From: Prochlorococcus marinus
GTDB lineage: Bacteria; Cyanobacteriota; Cyanobacteriia; PCC-6307; Cyanobiaceae
Assembly (NCBI RefSeq): GCF_001180245.1
Contig: NZ_CVSV01000116.1
Location: 89,150-153,149, forward strand
Reading direction: 5' to 3'
DNA length: 64,000 bases
Of the stretch, positions 9,157 through 18,493 are shown piece after piece; the stretch's first letter is position 1, and the number at the start of each line of letters is the position of its first letter. A program made the position numbers and the translations under genes. The notes under the pieces are model-generated. The model saw only the letters and a program-made list of their open reading frames with translations, did not search any database and was not told the origin of the DNA.

Positions 9157-9521
9157 ACAAAAGCATATTCATATTCTTCAATCTCTTCCCAATCATCCGC
9201 AGTAAGTTCTAGACCCTCAAATATTTTTTCTTCACCAATTCCTTCAACTACGACTTTTAGTGATGGAAATAGAAAATGATTTTCTTCAGCATATTGGGCG
9301 CTGAATAACCCTTTTTCACCCCAAAAAAATCTATCGGTGGTGTGTTCATTTCTTCTGACATTGAAAACTGAAGGAGCAGAGAGACCATTTTCAGCTATGA
9401 ATCTTCTTGCTGCTGTAACTGGTTTATGTTTGCCAGTTTCGATATGATAAATAGGTACATGTGCCATTACCCTTTGGCCAGCCAATCTTCTTCTGCTGAT
9501 TCTTTTTCTTTTTTTTGACAT
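9153..9521 (-). CDS. DUF3155 family protein
   Basis: 122 residues. The first about 15 are strongly basic (KKRKRISRRRLAGQR), the middle contains VPIYHIETGKHKPVTAARRF, and the C terminus is acidic (TADDWEEIEEYEYAFV). This matches the cyanobacterial DUF3155 family, whose function is unknown; the charge split and basic N terminus would suit nucleic-acid binding, which is only inference. It has a 253-bp upstream region shared with the divergent histidine kinase gene, containing an 8-bp inverted repeat. Confidence 0.85.
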   Translation of the reverse strand: MSKKRKRISRRRLAGQRVMAHVPIYHIETGKHKPVTAARRFIAENGLSAPSVFNVRRNEHTTDRFFWGEKGLFSAQYAEENHFLFPSLKVVVEGIGEEKIFEGLELTADDWEEIEEYEYAFV

Positions 9522-9548
9522 TGATTGGTACTCCTGAAATTATTAATG

Positions 9549-9577
9549 AGATTAGTCTTATTTATTTTTACTAATCT
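9549..9577. repeat. Perfect 8-bp inverted repeat upstream of the DUF3155 gene
   Basis: AGATTAGT at 9549-9556 and ACTAATCT at 9570-9577 are exact reverse complements separated by 13 bp. It lies 28 bp upstream of the DUF3155 start codon in the spacer shared with the histidine kinase gene, so it could be an operator or a 5' UTR hairpin. The rest of this 253-bp spacer shows no gene I can support. Confidence 0.4.
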
Positions 9578-9774
9578 TATATATGTGATTTTAAATTCAC
9601 TTCAGATTACATAGAGGACCCATCAACCCCTGATGTAGCTTAAAATATGATTAAATATTCATATTTAAGGCTGGCTAAAGTCAGACCTCTTTATATATCT
9701 TAATACTTTTTTCATATTTTACAAGCCCTTTTTCTAGTTTTTTTTAAAAAAATTTTCTCAAAATTTCATTAATT

Positions 9775-10911
9775 ATGAATCTTTCAAAAAAATTTGAAGA
9801 ATTAATTTTAAAACAGCTAGAGAGTTTTGGTTGCTCAATGGGCGTGACTAATTTAGTTATGTATCTTGCTTCAGCTAAGCAAGGAACTAAAGCTTCTTTT
9901 GAAATGATTGGTCAATGGCCACAAATTGATAGGTTACTTACTTCAATAGAAGAGGATCCTTCACTAAAGGTTTCATCGCCTGATAGAAGATGGTACCCAC
10001 TACAAGAAAACGATATTTTACTTGGTGTCCTTAGGGTAGAAACTGATTTGAAAGGTGAGAATTGGCCAGTATCTCTCGATTCTAGATTAAAGGCCCTTTC
10101 AACATCTTTAGCGAAATGCGTCTCTATTGAATTAGAACGTCAAAATAAAAATGAAGAAGTCAATTATTTAAAAAATCAGGTCAATGTCATAATTCATCAA
10201 TTAAGGAATCCATTAGCTGCTATTAGGACATATGCAAAATTATTAATAAAAAGACTCGGTTCAGATGATGATTCTATTGAAATAGTCGAACGCATGATTC
10301 TAGAGCAAAAACAAATTAATCAATATATGGATTCTTTTGCGCAATTAAATTCACCTATTCAACTTCCTCTGGAAATTGGTGAGGAAAGATTATTATTACC
10401 ACCTAATTTAGATAATAAAAAGGTAATAACTGTTCAGAGTTTATTGAGTCCAATATTAGAGAGGGGTAAAGCTAATGCGGACTTAGAGAATAGAGATTGG
10501 ACTGAACCTTCTCATTGGCCAGATTGGACTGTTTCGCCATTAGAGGCAAAATATGCTGTAATTGCTGAAATTGTGGCTAATTTATTAGAAAATGCCTTTA
10601 AATATGCCCAAAAAGATGCTGAAATTGGACTCGGAATTACGAGTAATGGACTTTATATATTTGATGATGGTAAAAAAATAACCAAAAATGAAAATGAGAA
10701 AATTTTTGAAAAAGGTTTTAGAGGATCAGCCGCTAAAAAGCAGGACGGAACTGGTGTGGGACTTTTTTTAGCGAGGAAATTAGCGAAACAAATTGGGGGA
10801 GATTTGAGATTGCTGGAAAATAACTCGATTGATAATAATGAGAAATCAAAAAATCTTAAGAAGAAAAATATTTTTTATTTAGAACTACCTATAAAAGAAT
10901 TGCATGCATAA
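9775..10911 (+). CDS. Sensor histidine kinase, soluble, cyanobacterial type
   Basis: 378 residues with no transmembrane segment. The N-terminal about 120 residues look like a degenerate GAF-type sensor region. The HisKA helix follows, with H141 in IIHQLRNPLAAIRTYAKLL. The ATP-binding domain shows the N box EIVANLLENAFKYA, a G1-like IFDDGKKI and a G2 box GTGVGLFLARKLA near residues 323-335. It should autophosphorylate on H141 and pass phosphate to a response regulator, but no regulator is adjacent, so it is an orphan kinase. G1 reads DDG rather than the usual DNG or DTG. The 3' end overlaps convergent cobS by 23 nt. Confidence 0.88.
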   Translation: MNLSKKFEELILKQLESFGCSMGVTNLVMYLASAKQGTKASFEMIGQWPQIDRLLTSIEEDPSLKVSSPDRRWYPLQENDILLGVLRVETDLKGENWPVSLDSRLKALSTSLAKCVSIELERQNKNEEVNYLKNQVNVIIHQLRNPLAAIRTYAKLLIKRLGSDDDSIEIVERMILEQKQINQYMDSFAQLNSPIQLPLEIGEERLLLPPNLDNKKVITVQSLLSPILERGKANADLENRDWTEPSHWPDWTVSPLEAKYAVIAEIVANLLENAFKYAQKDAEIGLGITSNGLYIFDDGKKITKNENEKIFEKGFRGSAAKKQDGTGVGLFLARKLAKQIGGDLRLLENNSIDNNEKSKNLKKKNIFYLELPIKELHA

Positions 10912-11629
10912 ACATCATTGCAGTTTCAACTAGTACAACACTTGCACCGCAGGCATCGCCGTTGAAACCTCCAATTTTATTACCCAGTATGTTTGGGATG
11001 GAATAGCTTAGAAAAATACCAATCAAAATAAGAATTAAAAATTTAATTAATTTTGCTTGGGATGTAATAGAAATAAATTGGTATGCAATGAAAATTAAAA
11101 GAAAAATAATGGAGATCAAAGATTCTTTTTTAAATCCATTCCAAAACTTTTTGTGACTAATAGATTTTTTCTTATAACTCATATATTTAAACTTTTCTAT
11201 AAAAAATAAATTTGAAAATCTTCCCCAAAATAAGCATATAGGTAAGACAAAAATTATGAGGTTTTGAATTTTCAGTATGCAAGCAATTTGAATTAAAGTT
11301 ATAAAAACTAAAGCTTGAACGCCAAAGGAACCAACTTTACTGTCTTTCATAGCTTTTAAACGTCTCTTTTTCCCAGCAAAAATACCATCGAAAGTATCCA
11401 TTAAACCATCGAGGTGCAGACCACCAGTAATTAAATATCCCGAAGCCAAACAAATTAATGCAGATGCATAAATTGACCATGAATTTGTTCTTAAAAAAAG
11501 AAAAATATAACTCTGTATTGTTCCAATAAAAAATCCCAAAGGCGGTGCAAATTGTGCAATATTTTTAAATTCGGGATTAATTAAAGGTATCTTTGGAAAT
11601 GTCGTATAGAAAATCCAAGAGCCTGCCAA
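10889..11629 (-). CDS. cobS: Adenosylcobinamide-GDP ribazoletransferase (cobalamin synthase)
   Basis: 246 residues with about six hydrophobic helices. Family landmarks are GGLHLDGLMDTFDGIFAGKKR at about residues 70-90, with the aspartates expected to bind metal, DSKVGSFG soon after, and GGFNGDACGA near the C terminus. It joins adenosylcobinamide-GDP and alpha-ribazole in the last part of cobalamin synthesis and acts in the membrane. The TTG at 11629 is uncertain: the frame stays open upstream with plausible residues (IKN before LAGSW), so the true start may be a few codons earlier. The 3' end overlaps the kinase gene. Confidence 0.9.
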   Translation of the reverse strand: MAGSWIFYTTFPKIPLINPEFKNIAQFAPPLGFFIGTIQSYIFLFLRTNSWSIYASALICLASGYLITGGLHLDGLMDTFDGIFAGKKRRLKAMKDSKVGSFGVQALVFITLIQIACILKIQNLIIFVLPICLFWGRFSNLFFIEKFKYMSYKKKSISHKKFWNGFKKESLISIIFLLIFIAYQFISITSQAKLIKFLILILIGIFLSYSIPNILGNKIGGFNGDACGASVVLVETAMMFMHAILL

Positions 11630-11727
11630 ATTTTTTATAAAATATTTTTTGATGAGATAAAAATAGATTCAATATTAAATAATAGGTTAGATTAATGAAA
11701 AAGGATCAAAAAATTTTATAAATTATC

Positions 11728-12846
11728 GTGTTTGAATTTGAAATTACATCGAATTGCAGTAATACAGGGGCAAGAACTGGTATATTTCGTACACCAAATG
11801 GTGAGGTAAATACACCAAAATTTATGCCTGTGGGTACTTTGGCAACGGTTAAAGGAATTTCATCTGAGCAGTTAAAGACTACAGGATCAGAAATGATTCT
11901 CTCAAATACCTTTCATCTTCATTTACAACCTGGAGAAAAATTAGTAAAAGAATCTGGCGGAATACATAAGTTCATGAATTGGCCTAAGCCTATTCTTACT
12001 GATTCAGGAGGATATCAAGTTTTTAGTTTGGCTAAATTAAACAATATTTCTGATAAAGGAGTGGAATTTAAAAATCCAAGAGATGGTAGTCATGTATTTT
12101 TATCACCTGAAAAAGTAATACAGATTCAAATGGATCTTGGATCGGATGTTGCGATGGCTTTTGACCATTGTCCTCCGCATACAGCCAACGAAAATGATAT
12201 TGAGGACTCTTTACAAAGAACTCATTCATGGTTGCAAAAATGTGTCGAGACTCATCAGAAATCCAATCAAGCATTATTCGGTATAGTTCAAGGTGGTAAG
12301 TATCCAAGATTGAGAGAATATAGCGCAAAATATACAAGTTCTTTTGATCTCCCTGGAATAGCAGTTGGAGGTGTAAGTGTTGGTGAGGCAGCCGAAGAAA
12401 TACATAGTGTAATTAATTACGTTCCGAAATTCTTACCAATAAATAAACCAAGATATTTAATGGGAATTGGCTCTTTAAAAGAAATTGCTTTGGCTGTTGC
12501 AAATGGATTTGATATATTTGACTGTGTTTTGCCTACAAGACTAGGAAGACATGGGAGTGCATTGTTTAATGATGAAAAATTGAATTTGCGAAATGCTAGA
12601 TTTAAAAATGATTTTTCTCCAATTGATAAAACTTGTAAATGCGAGACATGTAAATCCTATTCTCGCGCATATTTGCATCATTTAATTAGAAATGACGAAA
12701 TATTAGGCCTAACCCTCATAAGTTTGCATAATATTGCTCATTTAATAAGATTTACCAATGCAATTTCTACTGCAATTAGAGATAATTGTTTTACAAATGA
12801 TTTCGCTCCTTGGAAAACATCCTCTATTGCTCACTATACGTGGTAA
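11728..12846 (+). CDS. tgt: Queuine tRNA-ribosyltransferase (tRNA-guanine transglycosylase)
   Basis: 372 residues. It exchanges guanine for a queuosine precursor at the wobble position of GUN anticodons. Signatures are [15 protein letters not shown], the substrate-binding [19 protein letters not shown], and a zinc site CKCETC followed by a histidine pair LHHL near residues 310-330. The start is GTG at 11728, which matches the family N terminus FEFEIT. psbK begins 34 bp downstream on the same strand and may be partly transcribed with it. Confidence 0.97.
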   Translation: MFEFEITSNCSNTGARTGIFRTPNGEVNTPKFMPVGTLATVKGISSEQLKTTGSEMILSNTFHLHLQPGEKLVKESGGIHKFMNWPKPILTDSGGYQVFSLAKLNNISDKGVEFKNPRDGSHVFLSPEKVIQIQMDLGSDVAMAFDHCPPHTANENDIEDSLQRTHSWLQKCVETHQKSNQALFGIVQGGKYPRLREYSAKYTSSFDLPGIAVGGVSVGEAAEEIHSVINYVPKFLPINKPRYLMGIGSLKEIALAVANGFDIFDCVLPTRLGRHGSALFNDEKLNLRNARFKNDFSPIDKTCKCETCKSYSRAYLHHLIRNDEILGLTLISLHNIAHLIRFTNAISTAIRDNCFTNDFAPWKTSSIAHYTW

Positions 12847-12880
12847 CGTCTTATCATAATTAACTAAATTATCAAAAAAG

Positions 12881-13021
12881 GTGCTCATTCTATTTAATAC
12901 ATTTGCTGAATTGCCCGAGGCTTATAAGGCCTTTGCTCCAACTGTTGATGTTCTTCCACTTATTCCTTTATTTTTCTTTTTATTGGTATTCGTTTGGCAA
13001 GCTGCAGTTGGTTTTAAATAA
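12881..13021 (+). CDS. psbK: Photosystem II reaction centre protein K
   Basis: A 46-residue frame starting with GTG that is too short for usual gene calling. The translation contains [19 protein letters not shown] followed by a hydrophobic helix ending in WQAAVGFK, the diagnostic PsbK sequence. The first nine residues are the precursor segment removed before KAFAP-type mature forms. PsbK is a single-helix subunit at the edge of the PSII core near CP43. An in-frame stop 24 bases upstream leaves the GTG as the only plausible start. Confidence 0.97.
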
Positions 13022-13047
13022 AATTCTTTTAGTTTAGATTGTTTGTA

Positions 13048-14052
13048 TTAGAAGGGATTTTCAAGTAAAATCGCATCTCCAGAATTATCTACAGCACTCT
13101 CTATAAAATCAGCAATTTTTAATGCTCTTGAGGCTTGCTCACCATCTACCTCCGTTATTTCTTTGCCCTGAACGCATTTAAGAAAATGCTCCAGTTCTGC
13201 ATAAAGAGGTTCAATGGAGGTTGTGCTAACTTCTTCTACATATCCATCATTTCTATAAACTAATTCTCCATGCTCTGCTGTGTATGATTCATGAGATTTT
13301 CGATGGATTTGTAAAGTGTGATTTAAGAAATCAGTTTCTACTAGTCCATTTTGGCAGTGAGCACTTAAATTTCTAATTTTTTTGTGACTCATTTTGCTTG
13401 CAGTTAGGCTTGCAATAACATTATTTTTAAAAACTAAAGTAGCATTGACATAATCTATTAATCCTTCGCTATTTCTTCCTCCAACTGCGGCTAATTTTTG
13501 TATTTTTGAGTTTACAAGTTCCAAAATAAGATCAATATCATGAATCATTAAATCCATTACTACAGATACATCATTTGCTCTGTTTGCATGAGGACTGTGC
13601 CTCCTTGCTTCTAAAACAACAATTTCTTCATTATTTACTATTTTATTTAATTCTCTAAAAGCAGGATTAAATCTTTCAATATGTCCAACTTGTAATAGAC
13701 AGTTACTTGCATTAGCGGCCTCTATTAAAGATTTTGCTTCCAACTCGTTAGCTGCAATTGGTTTTTCAATTAGAACGTTAGCCCCTCCCATGAGACAATC
13801 TAGTCCTACTTTGTGATGAAGAAGTGTTGGGACAGCAATACAGATAGCATCAACTTTTGGAATTAAGTCCTTATAATCTTTGAACCATTCACATTGAAAT
13901 TGGTCAATAGCTAATTTGCCTCTCTCTTCATTTGGATCTGCGACTCCAATGAGATTCGCATCTTTGAGTAAACTTAGTACTCGAGCATGATGCCAGCCCA
14001 TATTCCCTATACCTATGACTCCAACCTTTACTGGTGATGAGGTTGGCTGCAT
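13048..14052 (-). CDS. Gfo/Idh/MocA family oxidoreductase
   Basis: 334 residues. The N-terminal Rossmann fold has GVIGIGNMGWHHARVL at about residues 11-26, and the conserved EKP motif is in NVLIEKPIAANE near residue 95. The region around VMDLMIHDIDLILEL carries the H-D pair expected near the active site. Members oxidise or reduce sugars and related compounds with NAD(P). The specific substrate is not visible; related genes are often tied to sugar-nucleotide or polysaccharide synthesis. It converges on psbK and lies downstream of the CBS-domain gene on the same strand (50-bp gap). Confidence 0.88.
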   Translation of the reverse strand: MQPTSSPVKVGVIGIGNMGWHHARVLSLLKDANLIGVADPNEERGKLAIDQFQCEWFKDYKDLIPKVDAICIAVPTLLHHKVGLDCLMGGANVLIEKPIAANELEAKSLIEAANASNCLLQVGHIERFNPAFRELNKIVNNEEIVVLEARRHSPHANRANDVSVVMDLMIHDIDLILELVNSKIQKLAAVGGRNSEGLIDYVNATLVFKNNVIASLTASKMSHKKIRNLSAHCQNGLVETDFLNHTLQIHRKSHESYTAEHGELVYRNDGYVEEVSTTSIEPLYAELEHFLKCVQGKEITEVDGEQASRALKIADFIESAVDNSGDAILLENPF

Positions 14053-14102
14053 AATTTTGAATCCATATATTTATTATCATTATCCTCTATGAGGAGTCAC
14101 AT

Positions 14103-15371
14103 TTAGCTTTTTGGAAGGATTATTTTAACACGATCAATTTTTGGACCTGACATAGAGATAACTTCAAATTTAATGTTATTAAAGTTTAAAACGTCGCCAA
14201 TTTTTGGAACCATTTGAAATTTTTCTAACATAAATCCAGCAAGGGTATGATAATCAGTACCTTCTGGAATAGAACATCCTAACTTTTTATTGATTTCGAT
14301 AATTTCTGATTTTCCAGCTATTGACCATTTTTTAGAGAAATTATCTAACATTCTCATGTCTGAATAAATTCTATTATTGAGCATTTCCTCTCCAACTATT
14401 TCGCCATTTAGATCAGCTGCAGTTATAAGTCCCTCTGTTCCACCGTGTTCATCAACTACAAGTAAGAACGGATTGTAGTCTCTAACTATTGGAAATATCT
14501 CAGCAAGTGAACATGTTTCTATTATTTTTGTTACTGGCAAAAGGAATGGCTCTAATAATGTATCGGCTTGCATTTCACCTTTTGATATTGGCTTAGCTAG
14601 GTAGCGTAAATCTAATACACCTAATACATCATCTAAAGAATCACCAATCACAAAGAAGCGAGCATGTCGAGTTTTATCTACTTGTTTCATAAGTTCTGAA
14701 AAGGTTATATTTTTTGGCAAAGTTACCATTTCAGATCTTGGAATCATCACTTCTTTAACCTGTGTATCTTTTAAAGCGAAAACTCCTTCAAGAATATTCT
14801 TCTCATCTGGTTTTAAACCTGTTACGTTATCTGTTTCTATAAGAGTTTCTAATTCTCCAGCAGATAAACCCGAGTTTAAAGAATCCCATTTGTTATTTAA
14901 ATTGAACAAACCTAAACATGCGCTAGCAAAAAATTCTATTGTTTTCACTATAGGATTCATAGCTTTTCTTACGGCATCGAATATTGTGGTTAACCTTAAT
15001 GCAGCAGATTCTGGATTGTTAATTACTAAAGCTTTTGGAATAAGTCCAGAAACAAGAGTAACAACTAAAACAATAAATAAAAATAATAGAAGATCATAAA
15101 ATCTATTTGATAAATTATTGCTTTTCCAATAATCATTAGCCAGGTTATTGCTGAGCCATCCAATTGCAATTAATGAAATTGTTACTCCAAATTGAGAAGC
15201 AATTAATGAAGATCTAAATCGTTTTTGAATTTTTAAAATTGAAAATGCTCCTTTCTTTTTTTCTTCTATTAACCTTAAAACTTTACTTGGTCTTATTAAT
15301 AAAAAAGAGAGTTCACTCGCTGCGAAAAAAGCTGGTAAAAATAAAAGAAATAAAAGTAGAGTTATTTTCAT
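14103..15371 (-). CDS. CNNM/HlyC-CorC family membrane protein with CBS domains
   Basis: 422 residues. Order: an N-terminal DUF21 (CNNM) transmembrane region of three to four helices over residues 1-150, two CBS motifs over about 205-330 (first marked by VKEVMIPRSEMVTLP, second by FLLVVDEHGGTEGLIT), and a C-terminal CorC/HlyC domain ending at 422. Such proteins are associated with divalent cation, especially magnesium, transport or its regulation; the old haemolysin label is not informative. It lies just downstream of the CAU tRNA on the same strand. Confidence 0.88.
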   Translation of the reverse strand: MKITLLLFLLFLPAFFAASELSFLLIRPSKVLRLIEEKKKGAFSILKIQKRFRSSLIASQFGVTISLIAIGWLSNNLANDYWKSNNLSNRFYDLLLFLFIVLVVTLVSGLIPKALVINNPESAALRLTTIFDAVRKAMNPIVKTIEFFASACLGLFNLNNKWDSLNSGLSAGELETLIETDNVTGLKPDEKNILEGVFALKDTQVKEVMIPRSEMVTLPKNITFSELMKQVDKTRHARFFVIGDSLDDVLGVLDLRYLAKPISKGEMQADTLLEPFLLPVTKIIETCSLAEIFPIVRDYNPFLLVVDEHGGTEGLITAADLNGEIVGEEMLNNRIYSDMRMLDNFSKKWSIAGKSEIIEINKKLGCSIPEGTDYHTLAGFMLEKFQMVPKIGDVLNFNNIKFEVISMSGPKIDRVKIILPKS

Positions 15372-15389
15372 TCAATGACAAATGAATAA

Positions 15390-15462
15390 TGGGGGTGGCG
15401 AGGATCGAACTCGCCTTAGCCAAATTATGAGTTTGGTGCATTCACCAGATTGCTACACCCCC
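15390..15462 (-). tRNA. tRNA with CAT anticodon (probably tRNA-Met, tRNA-Ile2 possible)
   Basis: The reverse complement folds as a 73-nt cloverleaf. The acceptor stem GGGGGTG/CACCCCC has an A discriminator, the anticodon stem CCAAA/TTTGG holds the loop CTCATAA, and the T arm is GCGAG-TTCGATC-CTCGC. The CAT anticodon occurs in elongator Met, initiator Met and lysidine-modified Ile2 tRNAs. A G1-C72 pair argues against initiator. Elongator Met versus Ile2 cannot be settled by eye. Confidence 0.88.
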
Positions 15463-15603
15463 AAGGGAATTTATGTAATTTTAATTACATTGAATTTCAA
15501 TATACAATATAAAAATAATATTTCAAAAAACACCTCATTAGGAAGTTTTTGTGAGATTTCTTTTTTTTCTTCTAATCTTTAAATATAAATTTAACTTTTA
15601 CTA

Positions 15604-16164
15604 ATGGGCAAATTTTCGGCTAAGTATGATTTAAATAAAGCAAAATTGTTAAAACAGTTAATTGAAAAATCTTATAAGAAAGGAAACTTCACTTTATCCT
15701 CAGGAAAAAAAAGCAGTCATTACTTGAACTGTAAACCAGTTTCATTAAATAGCGAAGGCTTAAACTTAATAAGTGATTTATTTTTAGAGTTAAAGGACTC
15801 AAGATCAAAAGCTGTAGCAGGATTAACATTAGGTGCAGATCCTTTAGTAAGTGGATTAATTGTCAAAGCAGCTTTGCATAGACTAGACCTTGATGGTTTA
15901 ATAATTCGCAAAGAAATCAAAAAATACGGAACCAAAGCTGGGATAGAGGGCCCTACATTAGAGGAAGGAACTTTGGTAACTGTTTTGGAGGATGTCGTAA
16001 CAACTGCTGGTTCAGTCATAAAAGCAATAAAAAAGTTACGCGAAAATAATTATGTTGTTGAGGAAGTTTTGTCTATAGTTGATAGGCAAGAAGGGGGATT
16101 AGAGGCTCTTGAAGATGAAAATGTTAAATTAAAGAGTCTTTTTACAATAAAAGACTTTTTATAA
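15604..16164 (+). CDS. pyrE: Orotate phosphoribosyltransferase
   Basis: 186 residues, short but normal for bacterial PyrE. The PRPP-binding loop is [18 protein letters not shown] at about residues 122-139, with two acidic residues before the TTAGS turn. [18 protein letters not shown] at about 29-46 is the orotate-binding N-terminal segment. It makes OMP from orotate in pyrimidine synthesis. The YgfZ-like gene begins 10 bp downstream and is probably co-transcribed. Confidence 0.95.
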   Translation: MGKFSAKYDLNKAKLLKQLIEKSYKKGNFTLSSGKKSSHYLNCKPVSLNSEGLNLISDLFLELKDSRSKAVAGLTLGADPLVSGLIVKAALHRLDLDGLIIRKEIKKYGTKAGIEGPTLEEGTLVTVLEDVVTTAGSVIKAIKKLRENNYVVEEVLSIVDRQEGGLEALEDENVKLKSLFTIKDFL

Positions 16165-16174
16165 TTATTTCAAA

Positions 16175-17011
16175 ATGCAAGATAGAAAAAAAAAGTTTTG
16201 GCTTGAAAAATTTGATTGTTTTTCTATTACTGGAAAAGATGCCAGAAAATTTTTGAATGGAATAACAACTGGTAATATTCTTAATTCAGAAAATAAAGTT
16301 ATCAAAACTTGTTGGTTAACTCCAAATGGAGTTTTAAAGTCATTAATTGAAATTATTTTTTTAGAAAGAAACTTAGAAGTAATTATCTTAGCCGGTAATA
16401 CTAATGAAATAATAGATTACTTTAATCAAATTATTTTTCCAGTGGATGATGTATATCTAAGTGAACCTTTCTTAATAAATAGAATTCAGGAAATTGATGA
16501 ATCTAGTTCATGGAGACATTACCAGCCTATTTTCTTCAAAACAGAAGATAAAGAATTTGAATTATATAAAAATAAACTAAATTTACTAAATCCCAATGAT
16601 TTAAAACTTTGGAAGATTAATCAGGCAATACCCTCATTAGGAATGGAAATAAACGGAAAAAATAATCCTCTTGAGCTTGGATTACAAGATCTTATAGATT
16701 TTAATAAAGGTTGTTATTTAGGGCAAGAAACAATGTCAAAAATAAAAAATGTTTCTTCTTTAAAACAGGAAATAAGAACTTGGAAATCATTAGAATCTAA
16801 TTTGAATTTAGACGTTGAAGATAAAAATTTGTATATAAATTCTGCTAAGGATATTTCTGTAGGCAAAATCACTAGTTTTTTTAAATCAGATTCTCAAATA
16901 AAAGGTTTAGCAATGATAAAAAGAAAATATTTAGAGGAAGGAAGTTATTGTTTTTCAGAAATTTTTGGAAAAATTATTATCAATAAATCTGTAGGATCAA
17001 TTTTTCTTTAA
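16175..17011 (+). CDS. YgfZ/GcvT-like folate-binding protein
   Basis: 278 residues. The key motif is NKGCYLGQETMSKI near residues 178-191, the K-G-C-Y-x-G-Q-E signature of the YgfZ family. The N terminus resembles the aminomethyltransferase fold (ITGKDARKFLNGITTGNI). YgfZ/IBA57 proteins support iron-sulfur protein maturation in a folate-dependent manner; that role is inferred from the family. The end overlaps the convergent nuclease gene by 15 nt. Confidence 0.88.
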   Translation: MQDRKKKFWLEKFDCFSITGKDARKFLNGITTGNILNSENKVIKTCWLTPNGVLKSLIEIIFLERNLEVIILAGNTNEIIDYFNQIIFPVDDVYLSEPFLINRIQEIDESSSWRHYQPIFFKTEDKEFELYKNKLNLLNPNDLKLWKINQAIPSLGMEINGKNNPLELGLQDLIDFNKGCYLGQETMSKIKNVSSLKQEIRTWKSLESNLNLDVEDKNLYINSAKDISVGKITSFFKSDSQIKGLAMIKRKYLEEGSYCFSEIFGKIIINKSVGSIFL

Positions 17012-18412
17012 TTGATCTTTGATTAAATATTCTGAAATTTTTAGAGTAGCCAAACAATCATCTTTGTTATATTGGATAATTTTTTTTAAAAATATTTCGT
17101 TTTCTGTAATTTGATATTGAATCCACCAATAAAGTGCTTTCGAGCCACTTACATTTTTCTGCACCCATTCGAATCCAAGCCAATTAGAAACAGTTTTTAA
17201 GCCATAGTTTTTTAGTGGTAATATCCAAGACTTTCTTATTAAGGTATGTAAGTCAATAAATCTTGAGGCAAGTAGATCAATTTCTTCAAAACTAAAATTT
17301 AGTTCTTTAGCAATATTAATTATTGATATTTTTTCAGTTTCCCCGTAATGCAAAACTGGCCATTCCTTGTGTGAAAAAAGTATTTCAATAATTTGCCTGT
17401 AAGATTCTCCTGTATTGTTTTTAAGATTTAGAATTGGTTCGTAAATAAGATCTTCTTTTTTTATAGACAAATTATTTACTTTTAAAAATCCATATAAAAA
17501 ATTATGCTTTTCATCTGGATTTGACTCAATATCAAATACATAAAATCCCGAACATATTTTTTCTAATAGGTCTTCCGTATTATTATTAGAAATGAAACAT
17601 GGTTCTCCAGAGATATATGCTTGTGCTTGCTTTACAAATATGGATGCTTTTTCATACTTTTGATCGTTGAATTTAGATAATTTCTCTCCAAGTTGTTTTG
17701 CGTTGCACGAAGCTAATGTTTGGGTATTAGTTATTCCTTTTGCTTTGAGTAATGAGGCCGTTTTGGACCCTATTCCATCTATATCTGTTAAATATCCATT
17801 TTCTTTTGCTTCTTTGTCACAAAATTTTTGCCAGGAACAAATAGTACATTTTTTTCTATCTTGAGTTATTTCTGGTAGAGATCCTTCTAAGCATTCATTC
17901 AAATTTAATAAAACATTTAAAACTTTTTTTCTTAATTTTTTATTTAAATAAATTTCTTCAACTTTAACTTTTTTATCAAAAGTTGAAATTACTAATCCTT
18001 TCTCAATTTTAGATTGTTGAAAAGATTCCAACAGCATAGAACAAAAAGCTAAGTCGAATAAATGTTCTTTTGTTGTTTTGTGGCCTAACTTATAAACAGC
18101 AGGTAAATATTTATATTGTCCCCATTTACTTTTACCTTTAGTCTTTACGAGTAATTGTGGACGTATCTCTGCGTTTATATTTTGGAAAAGATTCCCTTTG
18201 ATTTTTAATCCAATTACCCCTTGATAACCATTTTTACAGGCTTTTAATCCTGTATATATTTCACCATTACAAAATTCAGAGAAAATTTGAAATTGATTAA
18301 TTTTATCTATAGCTTTATGAGGAGACCAAACTTCATAAGATTTTTTACCCTTAAAATCGAGCCATGCTTTTCTTTTGCATCTTGTAAAATTTTTTAAATG
18401 AAGAGAATTCAA
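16997..18412 (-). CDS. TM0106-type RecB-like nuclease with helix-hairpin-helix and RNase H-like domains
   Basis: 471 residues. The N-terminal half resembles the RecB/Cas4-like nuclease of the TM0106 family: a first cysteine in FTRCKRKAWLDF near residue 12, and a later cluster CTICSWQKFC near 190-200. This four-cysteine layout resembles the iron-sulfur cage of AddB/Cas4-type nucleases. A helix-hairpin-helix follows (IDGIGSKTASLLKAKGI, about 209-225). The C-terminal half looks like a DnaQ/RNase H-like exonuclease with YVFDIESNPD at about 292-301 and YNKDDCLATLKI near 450. Its biological role is unknown; DNA repair or processing is inferred. Confidence 0.8.
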   Translation of the reverse strand: MNSLHLKNFTRCKRKAWLDFKGKKSYEVWSPHKAIDKINQFQIFSEFCNGEIYTGLKACKNGYQGVIGLKIKGNLFQNINAEIRPQLLVKTKGKSKWGQYKYLPAVYKLGHKTTKEHLFDLAFCSMLLESFQQSKIEKGLVISTFDKKVKVEEIYLNKKLRKKVLNVLLNLNECLEGSLPEITQDRKKCTICSWQKFCDKEAKENGYLTDIDGIGSKTASLLKAKGITNTQTLASCNAKQLGEKLSKFNDQKYEKASIFVKQAQAYISGEPCFISNNNTEDLLEKICSGFYVFDIESNPDEKHNFLYGFLKVNNLSIKKEDLIYEPILNLKNNTGESYRQIIEILFSHKEWPVLHYGETEKISIINIAKELNFSFEEIDLLASRFIDLHTLIRKSWILPLKNYGLKTVSNWLGFEWVQKNVSGSKALYWWIQYQITENEIFLKKIIQYNKDDCLATLKISEYLIKDQLKKN

Positions 18413-18493
18413 ATTATTTTTTAAGGGCGGTTTTAAAATTTACTCATAATAAATTAGTATAGACAATTAAAAGAAATCAAGGAAACTTTAAAT

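Noticed and set aside
9600..9770. Possible small RNA in the spacer before the histidine kinase
   Set aside because: Only short imperfect pairings were seen, with no terminator-like end, so I could not support an RNA gene.
12068..12337. 89-residue antisense frame inside tgt
   Set aside because: It lies wholly within the conserved tgt coding region and its translation has no coherent domain or hydrophobic pattern.
15382..15582. 66-residue frame across the CAU tRNA
   Set aside because: It runs through a well-formed tRNA gene on the opposite strand and shows no protein-like features.
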